From positions 8,888,912 to 8,952,911 of the forward strand of contig CM029119.1 in NCBI GenBank assembly GCA_016859345.1: a stretch of DNA of 64,000 nucleotides, given 5' to 3'. Under the pieces are notes generated by a model, which ran no database searches, had not been told where the DNA came from, and saw nothing but the letters and a program-made list of their open reading frames with translations. Shown here one piece after another: positions 1-12,132 of the stretch; positions within the stretch are counted from its first letter, which is position 1, and each line of letters opens with the position of its first letter. Origin of the DNA: Istiophorus platypterus (lineage: Eukaryota; Chordata; Actinopteri; Istiophoriformes; Istiophoridae). Both the position numbers and the translations under genes were made by a program.

Positions 1-32
<32 letters not shown>
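1..32. repeat. (TA)n microsatellite at the window edge
   Basis: Uninterrupted TA dinucleotide run at the left boundary. It probably continues outside the window. Confidence 0.95.
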
Positions 33-37
<5 letters not shown>

Positions 38-852
38 GATGTAATATTAACAGATAACTACTTCTTAAAATGACTAGAGTCCAGTGTTCACACTGGTAAC
101 ACATGGTTAATAAATTCCATATTGCACAAAGACAACAGCAATGACCCAATAAATTAAGTCTGTCTCGCAAATTGTTATAATTGGCTTGGTTATAATTGGC
201 GTCTGTGTCAACACATGATTGTTAATGTGCCTTGGCCGTGTACTGAGGTCAGTGTACCTCATTAATGTCATTTGCACAGAGTGACCACAGTGATACATTT
301 CCACTTGGCTGCACAGTGGACATTGCGTCCTTATTTAGCTCAAGGGTCTGCTGCAGCCATATCCAGTCAAGGGTGGCTTTCTGATCCCTCTCAGAGGGCT
401 CCGGCTATGAGGTTCAGATCTCACGCCATAATACAGTAATAGATGCATTATCAAAACTCTGCTGTATATGCTGCCAGAGGCTTTTTGGAGCATATCGGGA
501 ATATTTGGAGTTAAGTTTCTGGATAATTTGCATCGGTTAGTGATTATGGGTGGAAATGCTTGTTTTCCCTTGCAGGGATTGATAAACGTCCTCTTCTGTA
601 ACCCCCTAAATCAGTAGTCAGGCAAAATACCTGATATAGAGCTTGGTTTTGTCTAATGCTTATTATTTCTTATATTTACGTCTGCCGTCATTTAGCAAAA
701 AAGCTGTAAACAAGGAGTAGAGACTATAATCTAATGACAAAGGTGTTGGCAGTGGAAAAAAGCAGCAAGACAAGCTGCGTCATGACACACTATGGAGGCT
801 GGCGATTGGCTGAAAAGCAAGGATAGCGCTGTGCGTGCTTGCATGGCCTGAC
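33..852. other. Non-coding stretch, probably intron of the pax10-like gene
   Basis: No exon is recognisable on either strand. The rest of the homeobox (the part after the conserved EALEK) should lie downstream on the minus strand, but nothing resembling it is seen here. This is therefore taken as intron, with the remaining exons outside the window. Confidence 0.5.
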
Positions 853-1346
853 CTTTCTCCAGAGCCTCGATCTGCTCCTGTGTGAAGCTGGTCCTGTTCC
901 TTTGCAGCTTCCTCTTGAGCTGCAGCCTCAGCTGAGACTCTTCGCCCTCGTCCCGCTCCACGGGGACTCCTCCCCCTCTGCCCGCTCCTCCTCCCCCTGC
1001 CTCCCCTCCCATGCTGCCCTCTGTGTCCAGCAGACAGCCCTCAGACACTGGCAGGGAGGAAAGTGACAAAAGAGATATGTGAGTGCCAAGAAAATTACCC
1101 CAATGGTGTGCCACAGATTTTCAGGAACTCGGCGAGGGAGCCACAAGTGCCAGGCTTCTTTTCATTTCTATGTGGTTTGAATTTGGTGACATATAACTGT
1201 TGATCTGTGAGCACTGATGCATTGAAAAATCCCCCCTTACCTGTGCTGTGTTGTGTCTGAACTCCAGTGGGGTCATGGTACCAGTTGTTAGGCCCGCTCC
1301 AGTTTGAGCCGCTCTGCAGGTTCAGCATGGTTAACTTCTCATACAT
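853..1346 (-). CDS. pax10: Pax6-related homeobox gene, pax10-like, 5' part only
   Basis: Two minus-strand exons are visible. The upstream one (1241-1346, donor GT at 1240-1239) encodes a segment beginning MYEKLTMLNLQSG, matching the Pax6 linker that follows the paired domain. The second (853-1047) begins after a CCAG acceptor, runs through an acidic/Gly-rich linker, and ends with LKRKLQRNRTSFTQEQIEAL, the start of a Pax6-type homeodomain. Its donor lies inside EK|EF, where Pax6 genes are split. An ATG at 1346-1344 opens the first exon; a TAG acceptor lies just upstream (1350-1349), so a 5' exon may precede it. I see no paired-box exon in the next 6 kb upstream. Pax10 (Pax6.2) genes are known to lack the paired domain, which favours pax10 over pax6. 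Family members are DNA-binding transcription factors of eye and brain. The rest of the homeodomain and the C-terminus are off the window. Confidence 0.75.
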
Positions 1347-1853
1347 ACTACGAGTGTCCAAAACACCATGAAGAGAAATAAAGGAATCCTGTCCTGTGCG
1401 TATCCGCCCCTGTTTACTGTCACCTTTGGCTCCTCTCTTCTTCTTTCAATCCTAAACTCCTTCCTTCTGGAATGGGAGTGTGTGTGTCTGTGGGTTTTTT
1501 TTTTTTTTGGGGGGGGGTTAGGGGAATGAGCGACATGGAAAAGAAGACGAAGAAGGAGGGGTTCATATCGCATGAGTTCACACATGGTCGGCATTGTGGT
1601 GAATTAGCCTCATGATGACAGACAGAAATAGAGTTAGTTACATGTGCGCTGTCGTAACGTGCGTGTGTTATACATTGGTATGCTAGTATACCGTGGGGAG
1701 CTAAGGTACATTAGAACCCACTCTGAAAGCCATGGCATTTATTATGCTACTTGCTTTTAGCTCTGTTTTTGCTGGTAAGCCAGAGCATGCATGCACACAC
1801 GCATAGGCATGAAAAGATATTGCATTTTATACTGCACGTAGCTACTCTGTCAT

Positions 1854-1858
<5 letters not shown>

Positions 1859-1885
<27 letters not shown>

Positions 1886-1886
1886 A
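1859..1886. repeat. (CG/CA)n dinucleotide tract
   Basis: Short alternating purine-pyrimidine run, CGCGCG followed by about eleven CA units. Confidence 0.85.
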
Positions 1887-2589
1887 CGGTTTTATGAACG
1901 AGATTCCCATGAAACATTAGAACCAAGCCCATGTTTAACTTTCAGTCCAAGATATGAATTGCTGAAGGTTATCCATAAAGATCATTATCTGCCTCAGTAT
2001 ATATGAGTCAAAGTCTGAGATGAATAAAAGCTGTTCTCTTTTACTTTATCTTACATCCACAATTTTTGAAATTACAAAGGTTTGTCAATACTGAGCCAAA
2101 TCTCAACTATTGCAGCAGCACAATGTCAAAGGTCAAACTTCATTCATTTAGATGATACAGACCCTGAACAACAATTTCTTCATCTATCTTACTTTACATT
2201 CCAGAAAATATTAACGAACAGTACTGGCGGCATAGTCGACCCCAAAGCCTTCACTAAAGTCAGTATCAAAGAAGTGACATCAGCACAGAACGAACCCAGC
2301 AAAAACGCTCAAATGAGGCGATTTTTGAAAACTTACCAAGTGCCCAGGTGGAATGAGGCAGGGGTCCCGTGTGGTACGCTCCTCTTCTGTGAGACCTTTA
2401 TTCCCCTGTTCTCCCCACGTCCCTTGTTCTCCAAGCTTTGTTGACAATACTGTGTGTGTGTGTGTAAAGGAGAGAGTAGGAGAGAGATGGAGAGAGTTAG
2501 ACAGGGTGAGAGAGAGTGAAAGAGGGAGGGGGGGGCTCTGGAGAGAAATGCGTCTGCGGGCACTCTTGTCCTCCAAGCGATGGAGGATG

Positions 2590-2603
2590 GAGAGAGAGAG
2601 AGA

Positions 2604-2644
<41 letters not shown>

Positions 2645-2662
2645 GGAGGGAAAGAGAGAGGG
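2590..2662. repeat. (GA)n microsatellite in a GA-rich block
   Basis: Nearly pure GA run with occasional GGG interruptions, inside a wider GA-rich stretch from about 2467. The Arg/Glu and Ser/Leu open frames across it are low-complexity artefacts. Confidence 0.9.
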
Positions 2663-4923
2663 AGCCACCGAGGGGTGACAAAGTGAGTCAACATCAGTGT
2701 CAAGTTTGAACTTAATGCCAGAGAGAGGAGGAGGGGAGGCCAAGAGTAGAGCATAAAGCACAGATAATGGAGAGATAGTGGATGATAAATAGATGATGGA
2801 ATTCAATTTTTGCCATAAATTGCATATAAATATTGAACACAATTGTCAGTCAAGTTAGTTAGTTTTTTAGAGTGAAACACATGCAACCTGACAAGTGGCA
2901 TTATCAGATTAAACTTAATAGTCACACTAGCAAAGACTAATTTTCAATGATCCTTGTTAGGATAGTCAAAAGACCCTTTTTTAAAACTCTGATAAAGCTT
3001 AGACACGTCCACATGCAATTGATGTTGAATTATATTTATTTTATTGCTATAGGAAAATATTTCATTCTGCAACTGCACACAGAAGCAGATATATTTTTGG
3101 GCAAGTATAAAAGATTATTAGTATTTACTATCATTTGCAGAAAAATATTAGGCTTAACACATTGTTATAATGATTTTTGTTATCCGTTTAAGCCACTGAA
3201 GTAACAAATATTTTAATTAACTAATTCAACTTATGTAATTAAGTTATTTCTCAGTAATGATAAGCGGTAAAATTAATAGTAGATTACTTAGTTGGTTTTT
3301 CTATTTGCCAGAGCTGCTGATATGATGTAAAACATCAAATATTATGCATTATAAAAATCACTAATGCAGTAAAGATATTTCTAGCAGTAATGATATTAAT
3401 TATTTTCCAATCTATTTGAGACACTGATAGCATAAAGATGAGAAATCATGTTACAAAATATAATTTACAGCCTGCGAAATTAAACATTATACACATTAAA
3501 TCGCTTTATATCCAGAAATTTGTTAAATAAGGATGAGTAATTTAAACCTTGTATATAATTCATTGGATTGCATTATTTAATTTAACTAGATGTACTAATT
3601 GTATAAAGATATTAATGTCTAGATAATATTACATCCAACTGATTCCTTTGATATTTGTTGGATAAAGATGAATAATAATATACATAATTAAATTTGATTT
3701 TTTTTTAAATTTAGCTACAACATTGCCATGTTGTTTTAACAATACATATGACATGATCTTGCACACATGGAATATGCAAAAGTCATGCTATTGACTGTAT
3801 CAAATGTAAGTACATTTTTTTACAAAAAGCATAATTTCAATTAGAGCTGAAACAAAGAGCATTATTGATTATAATCTGCCATTTATAACTTGATTAATCA
3901 GTTAATGTTCTGGTAGATAAAACACTGGAAATATTAGGAAAGGTCCATAACAGTTTTTGTCAAATTGCCTTTTTTTGGCATTTACACCACAACTTAAAGA
4001 TGTTCATTTTAAAATAAAAAAAAAGCAGCAAATTATCGACCTGAGAAGAAGGAGCTAGCATATAATCAGTGATTGATTAACTATCTGTTGATCATTTAAT
4101 TAATTATTTGACTTATCACTTTATCTCCATTGTTAAGCTCACCTTCATTTATAAATCAGATATTTGAAATCATGCTCATATGGACTATGTATGGACTATG
4201 AAGACTCCTAGCACCATTGTTTTAGACCTGCAGTTCTCTAAAGATGATGTAGGTGGGCAGGCAAAGTTACCACAGTTTATTTTTTAACACAAGAACAAGA
4301 AAAAAAATGTACAGAGTTTGAGTTACAGCTTGTCCCAGAGCACCTGGGTATTGTTCCCCAACTACTGAGGTATTGTTATGGTATAACAGACTGAGCTCAA
4401 AGCTATGGGACAATAAACAAAGGCATTGTCTGGCCCCAAAGCAGGTTAAAGGAGCACTGCACAGAAACCCATGGCATTAGACACACAAGGTTTGATGTCA
4501 GGCGTAAGTAATGACGCAGGTATGACGGTATGTATGGTAGAGTCAAAGAGCGAGATCAGAGTAGAACCGGGGTTTAAATATATCTCTTTGCAGCGGAAGG
4601 GAGAGAAGAAGAGAGAGATGGAAGATGGAAGCAGGGAGGCAGAGGAGAGAGACAGAGAGAGTGAGGAGGAAGTATGTGACTTTGGGGTGGGTGTAGGGGC
4701 TTGGGGATGGGGAGGGTGCCAGCTTGTTTTATTTCCGGTTGACAAGACTTTGCGCTCCCTTTCTCTCTGTCGCTCCCTCTCTCTTTCATACTCTGCTATT
4801 CTTTCTCCACTGCCCCCATTGCTCTGTCTCTCTACCCCCCCCCCCTTCCCGGTTACTTTCCTCCGAGACGTGCCTTGGAGAAAGGAAAGGACTTGACAAG
4901 TTCAAAGGTAAAAACGAGTAAAA

Positions 4924-5400
4924 ACAGTGGTGGAAGAAGCTTTCAAACCCTTTGGTTAAGTAAAACTACTAAAATCACACCATTAAAATACTCAAATACA
5001 TGTACAAGGCCAGCATTCAACATTTTACTGAAGTAAAAGTATATATTTATTATCAGCCTAAGGTTTCAAAATTAGTGCCCATTATGCAAATATCATTACT
5101 TATATTGTATTATCATTACCAATGCATTAACGTTTTAATATTTATAGCTTATTATGGTGGAGCTCTATTAAGATACTTTACGTACTGTTGAGTATTATGA
5201 TGCTTCATTTTTTTACAAACTCATCATATTCTTTGGTCAAATCAAAAATGACAGAGTGACAATAACATGAACGTCAAATGAATGTGGTGGAGCAAAACGT
5301 ACAATATTTCCCTCTGAAATGTAGTTCAATACAAACATGAAGAAGCTAAAACTGGAAGTATACATTTCTAAAATTTGTAGGACTTGAGTAGATTTTAATG
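4924..5400. mobile_element. Degenerate fish interspersed repeat (CAGTGGTGGAAGAAG family)
   Basis: Begins with CAGTGGTGGAAGAAG and continues with repeated AAGTAAAA / AAAATACTCAA blocks and TTTACTGAAGTAAAAGT. From memory this pattern is a very common non-coding interspersed repeat in percomorph fish. The CCCTCTGAAATGTAGT block near 5311 is the reverse complement of a block in the copy at about 20345-20600. No coding capacity is visible. Boundaries are approximate and the class (non-autonomous DNA transposon or other) is uncertain. Confidence 0.55.
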
Positions 5401-5784
5401 AGCTGAGTTAGGGGGACAGACATTGGACAAAAGAAAGGAAGTAAGTGAGGGAAAGTTTAGTAAGAAAACTGCTTGGTTAATTTAAAACCAAGCCTAAAAA
5501 AAAGCCTAAAAACATTACATTAACCCCGCAAACACCCTTCCGTTCCTCTACCGTTTTCTAGCTCGTTACCCTATTGTTTTTACTTTATTCATGCTTGCAT
5601 CTTATTGTGTTCCAGTTGTCGGAATGTGGCTTAACCTATGTGATCCCTATGTGCTGAGTGCAATAATGTGTGTGTGAGCGTGTGGGTGTGTGTTTGTGTG
5701 TGACGGCGCGTGCTTCACTGCAAAGATTCATGTAGCTCCGGGACATGCATTTTTTTTAGTGCATCTTGTTAGTTCATTCCTGTC

Positions 5785-5788
<4 letters not shown>

Positions 5789-5826
<38 letters not shown>
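5789..5826. repeat. (CT)n microsatellite
   Basis: Pure CT dinucleotide run of about 38 bases. Confidence 0.95.
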
Positions 5827-5829
<3 letters not shown>

Positions 5830-7769
5830 CATCCCTTGCTTTTTTCAGCGCTGAAGGGGGGATGGGGAAGGGGTGGTGGATTGGGCTGGGAGGGGAGGGA
5901 AAGGGGAGGCGGCAGTGGTGGAGGCAGTCACCATGGTTACAATGCCACGACAAATATTCATCAAGTCGTTAAAATAAAAACAAACGGGAGTGCATTATAA
6001 TTGCTCTTACTGACTGGATCCTATAATGCGTTCATATATTATGAGTGAGAGGAGCAGAGTGGAAGAGGCTCACACACACAAAAATGCTGTTGGTGATAAA
6101 AAGTGAATATCAGCTGACCTGGAGGCAAATGCATGGGAGACACACACGCTCACTCACACTAACACACATTTCAGCTGCTTTTGTGTGACTTTATTTTTCC
6201 ATTACCTGTTTATGGAATTCCCTATGAGTAGTTTTTGTGAGTCTCTCCTTCTCTTTTCTCTTTGTCCCTCCATCTCTCTCTCTTCCTCTACTGTTGTGTA
6301 GCCCGGGGCGATACTGTGATGTGTCCTCCCTCTGTCCCGCCCTCCCTCTCCCTCTCTCTCTGTCCCTGTCACCTTCAATTGCTCTGTGAAACTAGACACA
6401 CTGCCTGGGGCAGGGAGGCAGGGTGGGAGGGAGAGAAAGAGAGAGGGAGGCAGGGAAGAGAGGAAAAGAGGGAGGGAAAAAGAGAGGCAGAAAAACAGCT
6501 TTATAGACAGACAGAAGGAATAAATATTTGGTGTCATTTGAAAAAAAAATAGGGTAACCACTGCCCAGATGTGTGGCATGCTCTAAACACCAATCAAATG
6601 AGTTACGATAATGTTCACATTCCAGCCAAAAACATACAACACTCAAATAATACGGCACTGGAAACAACACAAAAACATTATTCTTACATACACACATCTA
6701 CCCAGCTTAAGACAGTGTTTAACCTTTGACCCGGGTATTTCGTCCTATAAACAGGATGCTGTTTATCTTGTATGTGTTAAAAACTCAGTTGCTTCCCCTC
6801 TAAATGAGACCTGTTAAACTGGTTTGAATTTCCCACAAGTAAGTTTGTATGTTCTACAAGGAAAATGGGAGATCTTGTCCCTATAAACACTGAGTAAAAG
6901 CTATAATGCAACCTCACAATTAGAGTAAGTTCTAAAGAAAGGGATTTATGCAAGGTCTGTTATAGTTGGTGAGATGAAATGTGATATAAAATCAGGGGGA
7001 TCATACTTTTAAGAAGAAACTAAAAAGTCAAGGCCTAAAGACACATTTTTATGATTTAACCCTGTTCACACTTAAAGCTGTGTTTTAGCCATAAAATGCA
7101 ACTGGCAGCCAGGTGTGTCGGTTTTTTTTTTGTTTTTTGTTGAAAAAAAAAATGGAAACCAGAAAAATGACATTATTTGATTAAACTGAATGTTCACATT
7201 TGAAGAGTTTAATTTTCTCTGATCCTAATTTAAGACCTTAAATATACGGCTAATCTTTCTTTCTTTATTTTTTTAGTTTGTTTTGTTTTATAAAGCTTTG
7301 ACATGTGGACACGTATCTGCAAATTTGCAGAAAAAAATAAGAATATGCAATTGTAAAGACTTTTCATCTTGCAACTCAAAGATAAATCATGATGGGCTGA
7401 TCAACAAATTATTCTATTGATATTTTATTATGTTTGAGCCACTAATATTACAAAGGTGTCAAATGTCAGAAGACATTTTATACATCATAGTAAAAGATAC
7501 TGTATAATGTAGAGTGTGCTTCTTTTTCTAAACCAAGTAAAACATTCCAATGCAGCAGTAATTTAATGGGAATATAATATCAAAAATTGGACTTATTGTG
7601 TTATCACTTACCATTGTTTAATTATAGGAAAATATAAAACAGGGGAAGAGGGATGCGAAAAAATGGCCTTTTGCAAATCCAAACCGCTTCTTTTAACAAA
7701 AGGACCATTTTATTCAGCAAAAGAGCAGAAAAACTCAGGGTACCTGTGGCCAGGTGAGGAGAATCTGAT

Positions 7770-7850
7770 TCGTCCGCGGTCACATTCCTTTAATTTCATT
7801 GGCACAAGTTGGATTCGGGGGCGGGACCAGAGTTCTGATTGGCTGTAGGT
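7770..7850 (+). promoter_or_regulatory. Candidate promoter of the GPI-anchored protease gene
   Basis: A short GC-rich block with a GC box (GGGGGCGGG, about 7817-7825) and two ATTGG inverted CCAAT boxes (about 7798 and 7839). It lies roughly 350 bases upstream of the protease start codon, and there is no TATA box. The assignment is by position and motif only. Confidence 0.4.
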
Positions 7851-8188
7851 GAGGCCACAGGTAGCCGACTGATAGCGATGGACGCGTTTACTTTGACTCA
7901 GCCCGAGTCCTTGTAAATTTACACCTGGAATAGAGAAGGGATCGTGTCGACGGTAAACAAGCGCACATCTTTGTTTTTAACAGACGGAGTCATATGATAC
8001 AACTTTCTTTTTATACATCGGAAAAACTCCTTTGGTTGTTATTTGAGTTTCATTCACAAGATACCGGGGGACGTGGGGAAAGGAGAACTAAGGTAATAGA
8101 AAGAAAACCCGACAGCAGGTTAGATATAATTCTGGGTTCTGCTTCGGTTCGGGAGCTGAGAAATTTCTGCGCCTCGAAACCTCCCAAA

Positions 8189-8600
8189 ATGTCGCCGAAA
8201 TTACAGTTTCCAGCCATTTTCTGGTGCGTAGCAGGTGAGTATCAACCGTAACACCCACCTCCTCTATTGTCTTTTGTCTCGTTGTCCACCTGTAACACAT
8301 TCCGCTCATTCTTTAATCAAACCCAATCAAATGAATTTAGATGTAGTAGTGTAAAAAAAAAGAAAAAAGTTCAGCTTCCTCGTTGTGTGAGATTCAGTTT
8401 GTGATTATATTTAGGTATTATGGCGTCCTACGCCCAAGAATGTGGCCGGCCACCCTTACTGGAGAACCGGATTGTGGGAGGGGTGAATGCTGCAGAGGGC
8501 GCTTGGCCCTGGCAGGTGGACGTACAGGTGGGTTCCTCTGGAGCAAGTGCGTCCGTCATCCGCAGCATTTAGTCTTATTTAGTGGCGGATCCGCCTGCGG

Positions 8601-8640
<40 letters not shown>

Positions 8641-11600
8641 TGGGTTTTTGTTGGTTGTTTGGTTGTTGTTGGAGAGGAGAGAGGAGGGGGGTGTTTGGGG
8701 TGCTGACTTTGGTGACTCCTTCTTTTCTCCCCCTGTGCAGACACGGTCACATCTCATCGTCCATCATCCGAGGAGAGAGCTGGGTGCAGTGTGCTGCTGT
8801 GTGCTGTGCTGCTCATGCTTCCCAGCAAAGTAAAAACCCCACAGGAAAAAGCGGAGGTGGTGAAGGCCCAGCAAGCCCCCATGGGCTCCATGGGCCTCCA
8901 TGGCCTCCATGGGCTCCATGGGCTCCATGGGCTCCATGGCCTCCATGGCCTCCATGGGCTCCATGATCTCCATGGCCTCCATGGCCTCCATGGGCTCCAT
9001 GGGCTCCATGGGCTGGATTATTTCACTGGAATCTAGGCAATGGCCACTGCAGTTTTGTTATAGCCCTTCAGGAAAATGTAGTTATTCAAGGAGAATGTTT
9101 TTGTTGTTGTTGTTGGTGTTGTTGTTGTTTTAATCTTTCCCTGTTTGGATTATCATGAAACTGACTATCTCTCACTCAACTTATAATTGATTCAGTTGTC
9201 ACAGTTATTTTCGCCTCACATGATAATTACTGCAAAGTTCCTGCTCACGGAAAGTTTTCAGATCAAACTCTGACTGAGAAATCAAAAAAGTCTTTTAGCA
9301 CAGGCTTTCGGTTTAACACTTCACGTATTAAATTTTACCTGATGAAAGCCTAGGGACCAACGCTTTGTAAAGTGAGTACAGATGTGCACATTTTTTTCTT
9401 TTGTTTTTTCCTTTGAAATAATTTTTCTCTGAATATGAACTACATTTCGCCCATTTTATGGAACAACTGCTTGCCATAAAGCCATTCAATACCTTTCGAC
9501 AATATAGAATTCAAAGGTTTCACATTTCCAGTTCCCCTGGATTTCTAGTCACCCCCCCCTTCTTCTTTCAGTCCGTTGGATTTGAGTTCTTACATCATCT
9601 ACGCTGGCCGGCACCAGCTGAATGGCCTTAACTGGAACGAGTCATCGCATCGTGTGAGCCAGGTGGTGATCCCGTCCGGTTACACCGAGCCTCACAACGG
9701 GAAGGACTTGGCACTGGTGAAGCTGTCCAGCCCAGTCACCTGGTCAGATTACGTCCGTCCCATCTGCTTGCCTTCATCTAGCAGTCTGTTCCCAAGTGGC
9801 ATGTTGTGCTCCGTCACTGGCTGGGGGAACATCCGGGATGATGGTAGGGCTCGTTGAACCCTTTATATCATTTTAGCATTTGTTCGGACAACATTTAATC
9901 AGTATTTTAATGTTTCTTTAGTCATCAAATGGCCGTTTTATTTTTCTACGACTCTTGCGTGCATATTCAGTCCAGACCGTTGGTATTTTGACATTCACAC
10001 TTTTTTTTTCTAATTCTTCAGGCTCTATGTTTCATTCCTATTGGTTTACATTAATAGAGAAAGAACTGTGTGGGGGACATAGCCCTCTTGACACATTGCG
10101 CTGAAAGCCTTGTGGTGTAAAAGTAATTGGACAGATACACATAAAGTCAAACAAGATAATCATATTTAATATTTTGTGGAAAATTCTTTGCAGTCAATGA
10201 CTGCTGGAAGTCTTTGTCCCACAGACATCAGCAGACACTTTGCATGTAAAGCTCTCCCAGAGCTTCACTGCAGCCTCCTGGAGTTGTCGCTTTTTGTAGG
10301 ATCTCTATGCCTTTAGTCTGATCCACACCAAGTGGATTGCTGCTCCATCGGACTGAGATCAGGTGACTGATGTGAGCCAGTGCACGATATTCCAACTCTT
10401 CACTCTGAAAAGCTTTGGCTTTATGTTTAGAATTGTTGTCCTGCTGAATGATGAGATGTCGTCCAATGAGTTTTGATGCATCCGACTAAATCTGAGCATA
10501 GAGAAAGCTCCTATATACCTCTGCTTTCATCCTGTTGTGTCCATCAGCAGTGAAATCATCAATCAATTCCAGCGTGCCAGTTCCACTGGCAGCCATACAT
10601 GACCGAGCCATAACAGAACTAATACCACGTTTGACAGATGAGGTGGTGGCTTTTCAAGAGAGAGGTCGACTATCTTTCATCAGTCCATAGACCTGTGTTC
10701 CAGGACTCTGTTGACTTATTTTGATTTGGTTTTGTGAACCTTAGCCCTACCTTTTCATTTTTGACAAGGAAAGGAAAACTATACCCCTTCCTTACTGGAG
10801 AGCGTTCTAGGCTTGACGTGATAAGGGGGTAATAAAGTTATAAAGGGGTTTATCTTCATTGCACAAACTGGACACATATAATCAGACTCTTGCTCCTCAG
10901 TTTACCAGGTCAGACTGGCTTTTTTATGATGTACCCAAATGTTGGTTTTGTCAAACCAACTACCTTTGATATTTCTTTGACTAACGATCCAACAACACAC
11001 AGCTGCTCAAGAAACATTTTGCAGTTAACTGTCCAGTTACTTTTGAACCCGTTCAATTTTGGCTCTGTGTTAAAAGGGCTACTTCTAAGACATATTTCTT
11101 TCTATATCGTTATAAACCTACTGAAATTAAAGCTGAAACCTGGCACTTTATTATAGTTTCCATTGGTAGTGGTAATTGTTTCCTTGGGTTGGTTTTAACT
11201 TATATCGGACCGAACATTATTTACATCAGTATACACTATACACAAAGAAAAGAGATTAGACAGAGAACTGGTTATGTCGACTCAGACAAAATACAAAAAG
11301 CATTTAAAAAAAAAAAAGGACAATAAATGGCATGACACACAATCAAGATGTCAGTCTCAGTGTTTATAATGGAAGTTTTACACTGGACAGAAGTACTCAA
11401 GTTACCATGTCCCTTTAACCATACCAGTAGCAGAGAGCTTTCTGGCCACCTGTTCAGTTGCAGAAATTCAATAGTCTCACGCTCCTTCTGTTCATCATCC
11501 TTCACCCGTCTGTCTGTATTCGTCCCCCTCAGTCCCTCTGTCGGGAGTCGGGACTCTGCAGGAAGTACAGGTGCCAATCATCTCCCAGAGTTCATGTCAG

Positions 11601-12132
11601 GAGATGTACCAGACGAACCCGGTGGAGCAGGTGGACATCCTGTATGACATGATCTGTGCTGGATACCAGGAGGGCGGCAAGGACTCCTGTCAGGTACTCT
11701 CGCTTGTATAGATGAGCAAAAACAAGAACCTGCTTTGAAAATAACTTAGATTGCTGCTTTTATACAACCATTGTCTTCAATCACAGTCTGTGAAGACCTT
11801 CCTTTTTGAGGACTTGGATAGCCCCCAGTGGTAAAAGCTGAATGAGTGTGTATGTGTGTCCTTGTTTATCTTTCCAGGGGGATTCAGGAGGGCCTCTTGT
11901 CTGCAAGATGTTAAATGGGACCTGGGTGCAGGCAGGAGTGGTGAGTTTTGGAATGGGCTGTGCTCACCCAAACAGGCCGGGTGTGTACACCAGATTGACC
12001 AGCTACTCAAGCTTCATCAGCAACACGATACCAGAGATCAGGCTGTACGGCCGAGCTGATCAGAACTGGTGTGGGAGGGCTGCTGTGCTGGTCAGCTGTC
12101 TGTCAAGTCTACTGATCCTGCTTCAGAGATAA
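8189..12132 (+). CDS. GPI-anchored trypsin-like serine protease (PRSS8/27/33 type) with a scrambled His exon
   Basis: Six exons join in phase to 311 codons: 8189-8234, 8415-8527, 8741-8829, 9572-9843, 11533-11693 and 11878-12132. Exon 1 plus the start of exon 2 is a signal peptide. Exon 2 carries the activation site NRIVGG and WPWQVDVQ. Exon 4 carries the Asp102 region (GKDLALVKL) and VTGWGN. Exon 5 ends GGKDSCQ, with Asp189 of a trypsin-type pocket, and exon 6 begins GDSGGP with Ser195. The C-terminus (AAVLVSCLSSLLILLQR) is a hydrophobic tail as in GPI-anchored proteases. Exon 3 should carry CGGS and AAHC. It is open and in phase overall but read in the wrong frame internally, so Cys42, His57 and Cys58 are missing (see findings). 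The family cleaves after Arg/Lys at the cell surface. As read, this protein should be inactive unless exon 3 is a sequence error. AATAAA signals lie at 12392 and 12417. Confidence 0.85.
8602..8640. repeat. (TG)n microsatellite in intron 2 of the protease gene
   Basis: Pure GT/TG run of about 38 bases, between exons 2 and 3. Confidence 0.95.
8878..9013. repeat. CCATGGGCT 9-mer minisatellite
   Basis: About fifteen copies of a 9-base unit, (C/T)CCATGG(G/C)C(T), alternating CCATGGGCT and CCATGGCCT with one CCATGATCT variant. It lies in intron 3 about 50 bases after the abnormal exon 3. Every unit contains the palindrome CCATGG. The collagen-like GLH and MAS/MGS open frames across it are by-products of the 9-base period. 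Confidence 0.9.
10100..10745 (-). mobile_element. Decayed Tc1/mariner transposon remnant in intron 4 of the protease gene
   Basis: Read on the minus strand, pieces of a Tc1-type transposase appear: a QQDN-like stretch (about 10445), an SPDL motif followed by a Pro-Met-Glu (about 10345), and a C-terminal region rich in Trp/Lys. Between them are stops and frame changes, so it is a dead relic. The plus-strand end (AAGTAATTGGACA, about 10122) resembles the terminal sequence of a repeat very common in fish. No intact inverted terminal repeats were found, so boundaries are approximate. Confidence 0.6.

Larger units (their letters stand above)
1347..7769. other. Intergenic region between the pax10-like gene and the protease gene
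   Basis: About 6.4 kb without a recognisable coding exon on either strand. It holds several simple repeats and one fish interspersed repeat, listed separately. The central part (about 2800-4400) is very AT-rich. It may contain pax regulatory elements, but none can be recognised from a single sequence. Confidence 0.5.

Noticed and set aside
2280..2842. Arg/Glu or Ser/Leu repeat proteins
   Set aside because: Translations of the GA/CT microsatellite block.
1347..7769. Paired-box exons upstream of the homeobox exons
   Set aside because: Searched by eye on the minus strand for paired-domain motifs; none found.
8764..9036. Collagen-like GLH repeat protein
   Set aside because: A product of the 9-base minisatellite in three frames; there is no collagen Gly-X-Pro pattern and it lies in an intron.
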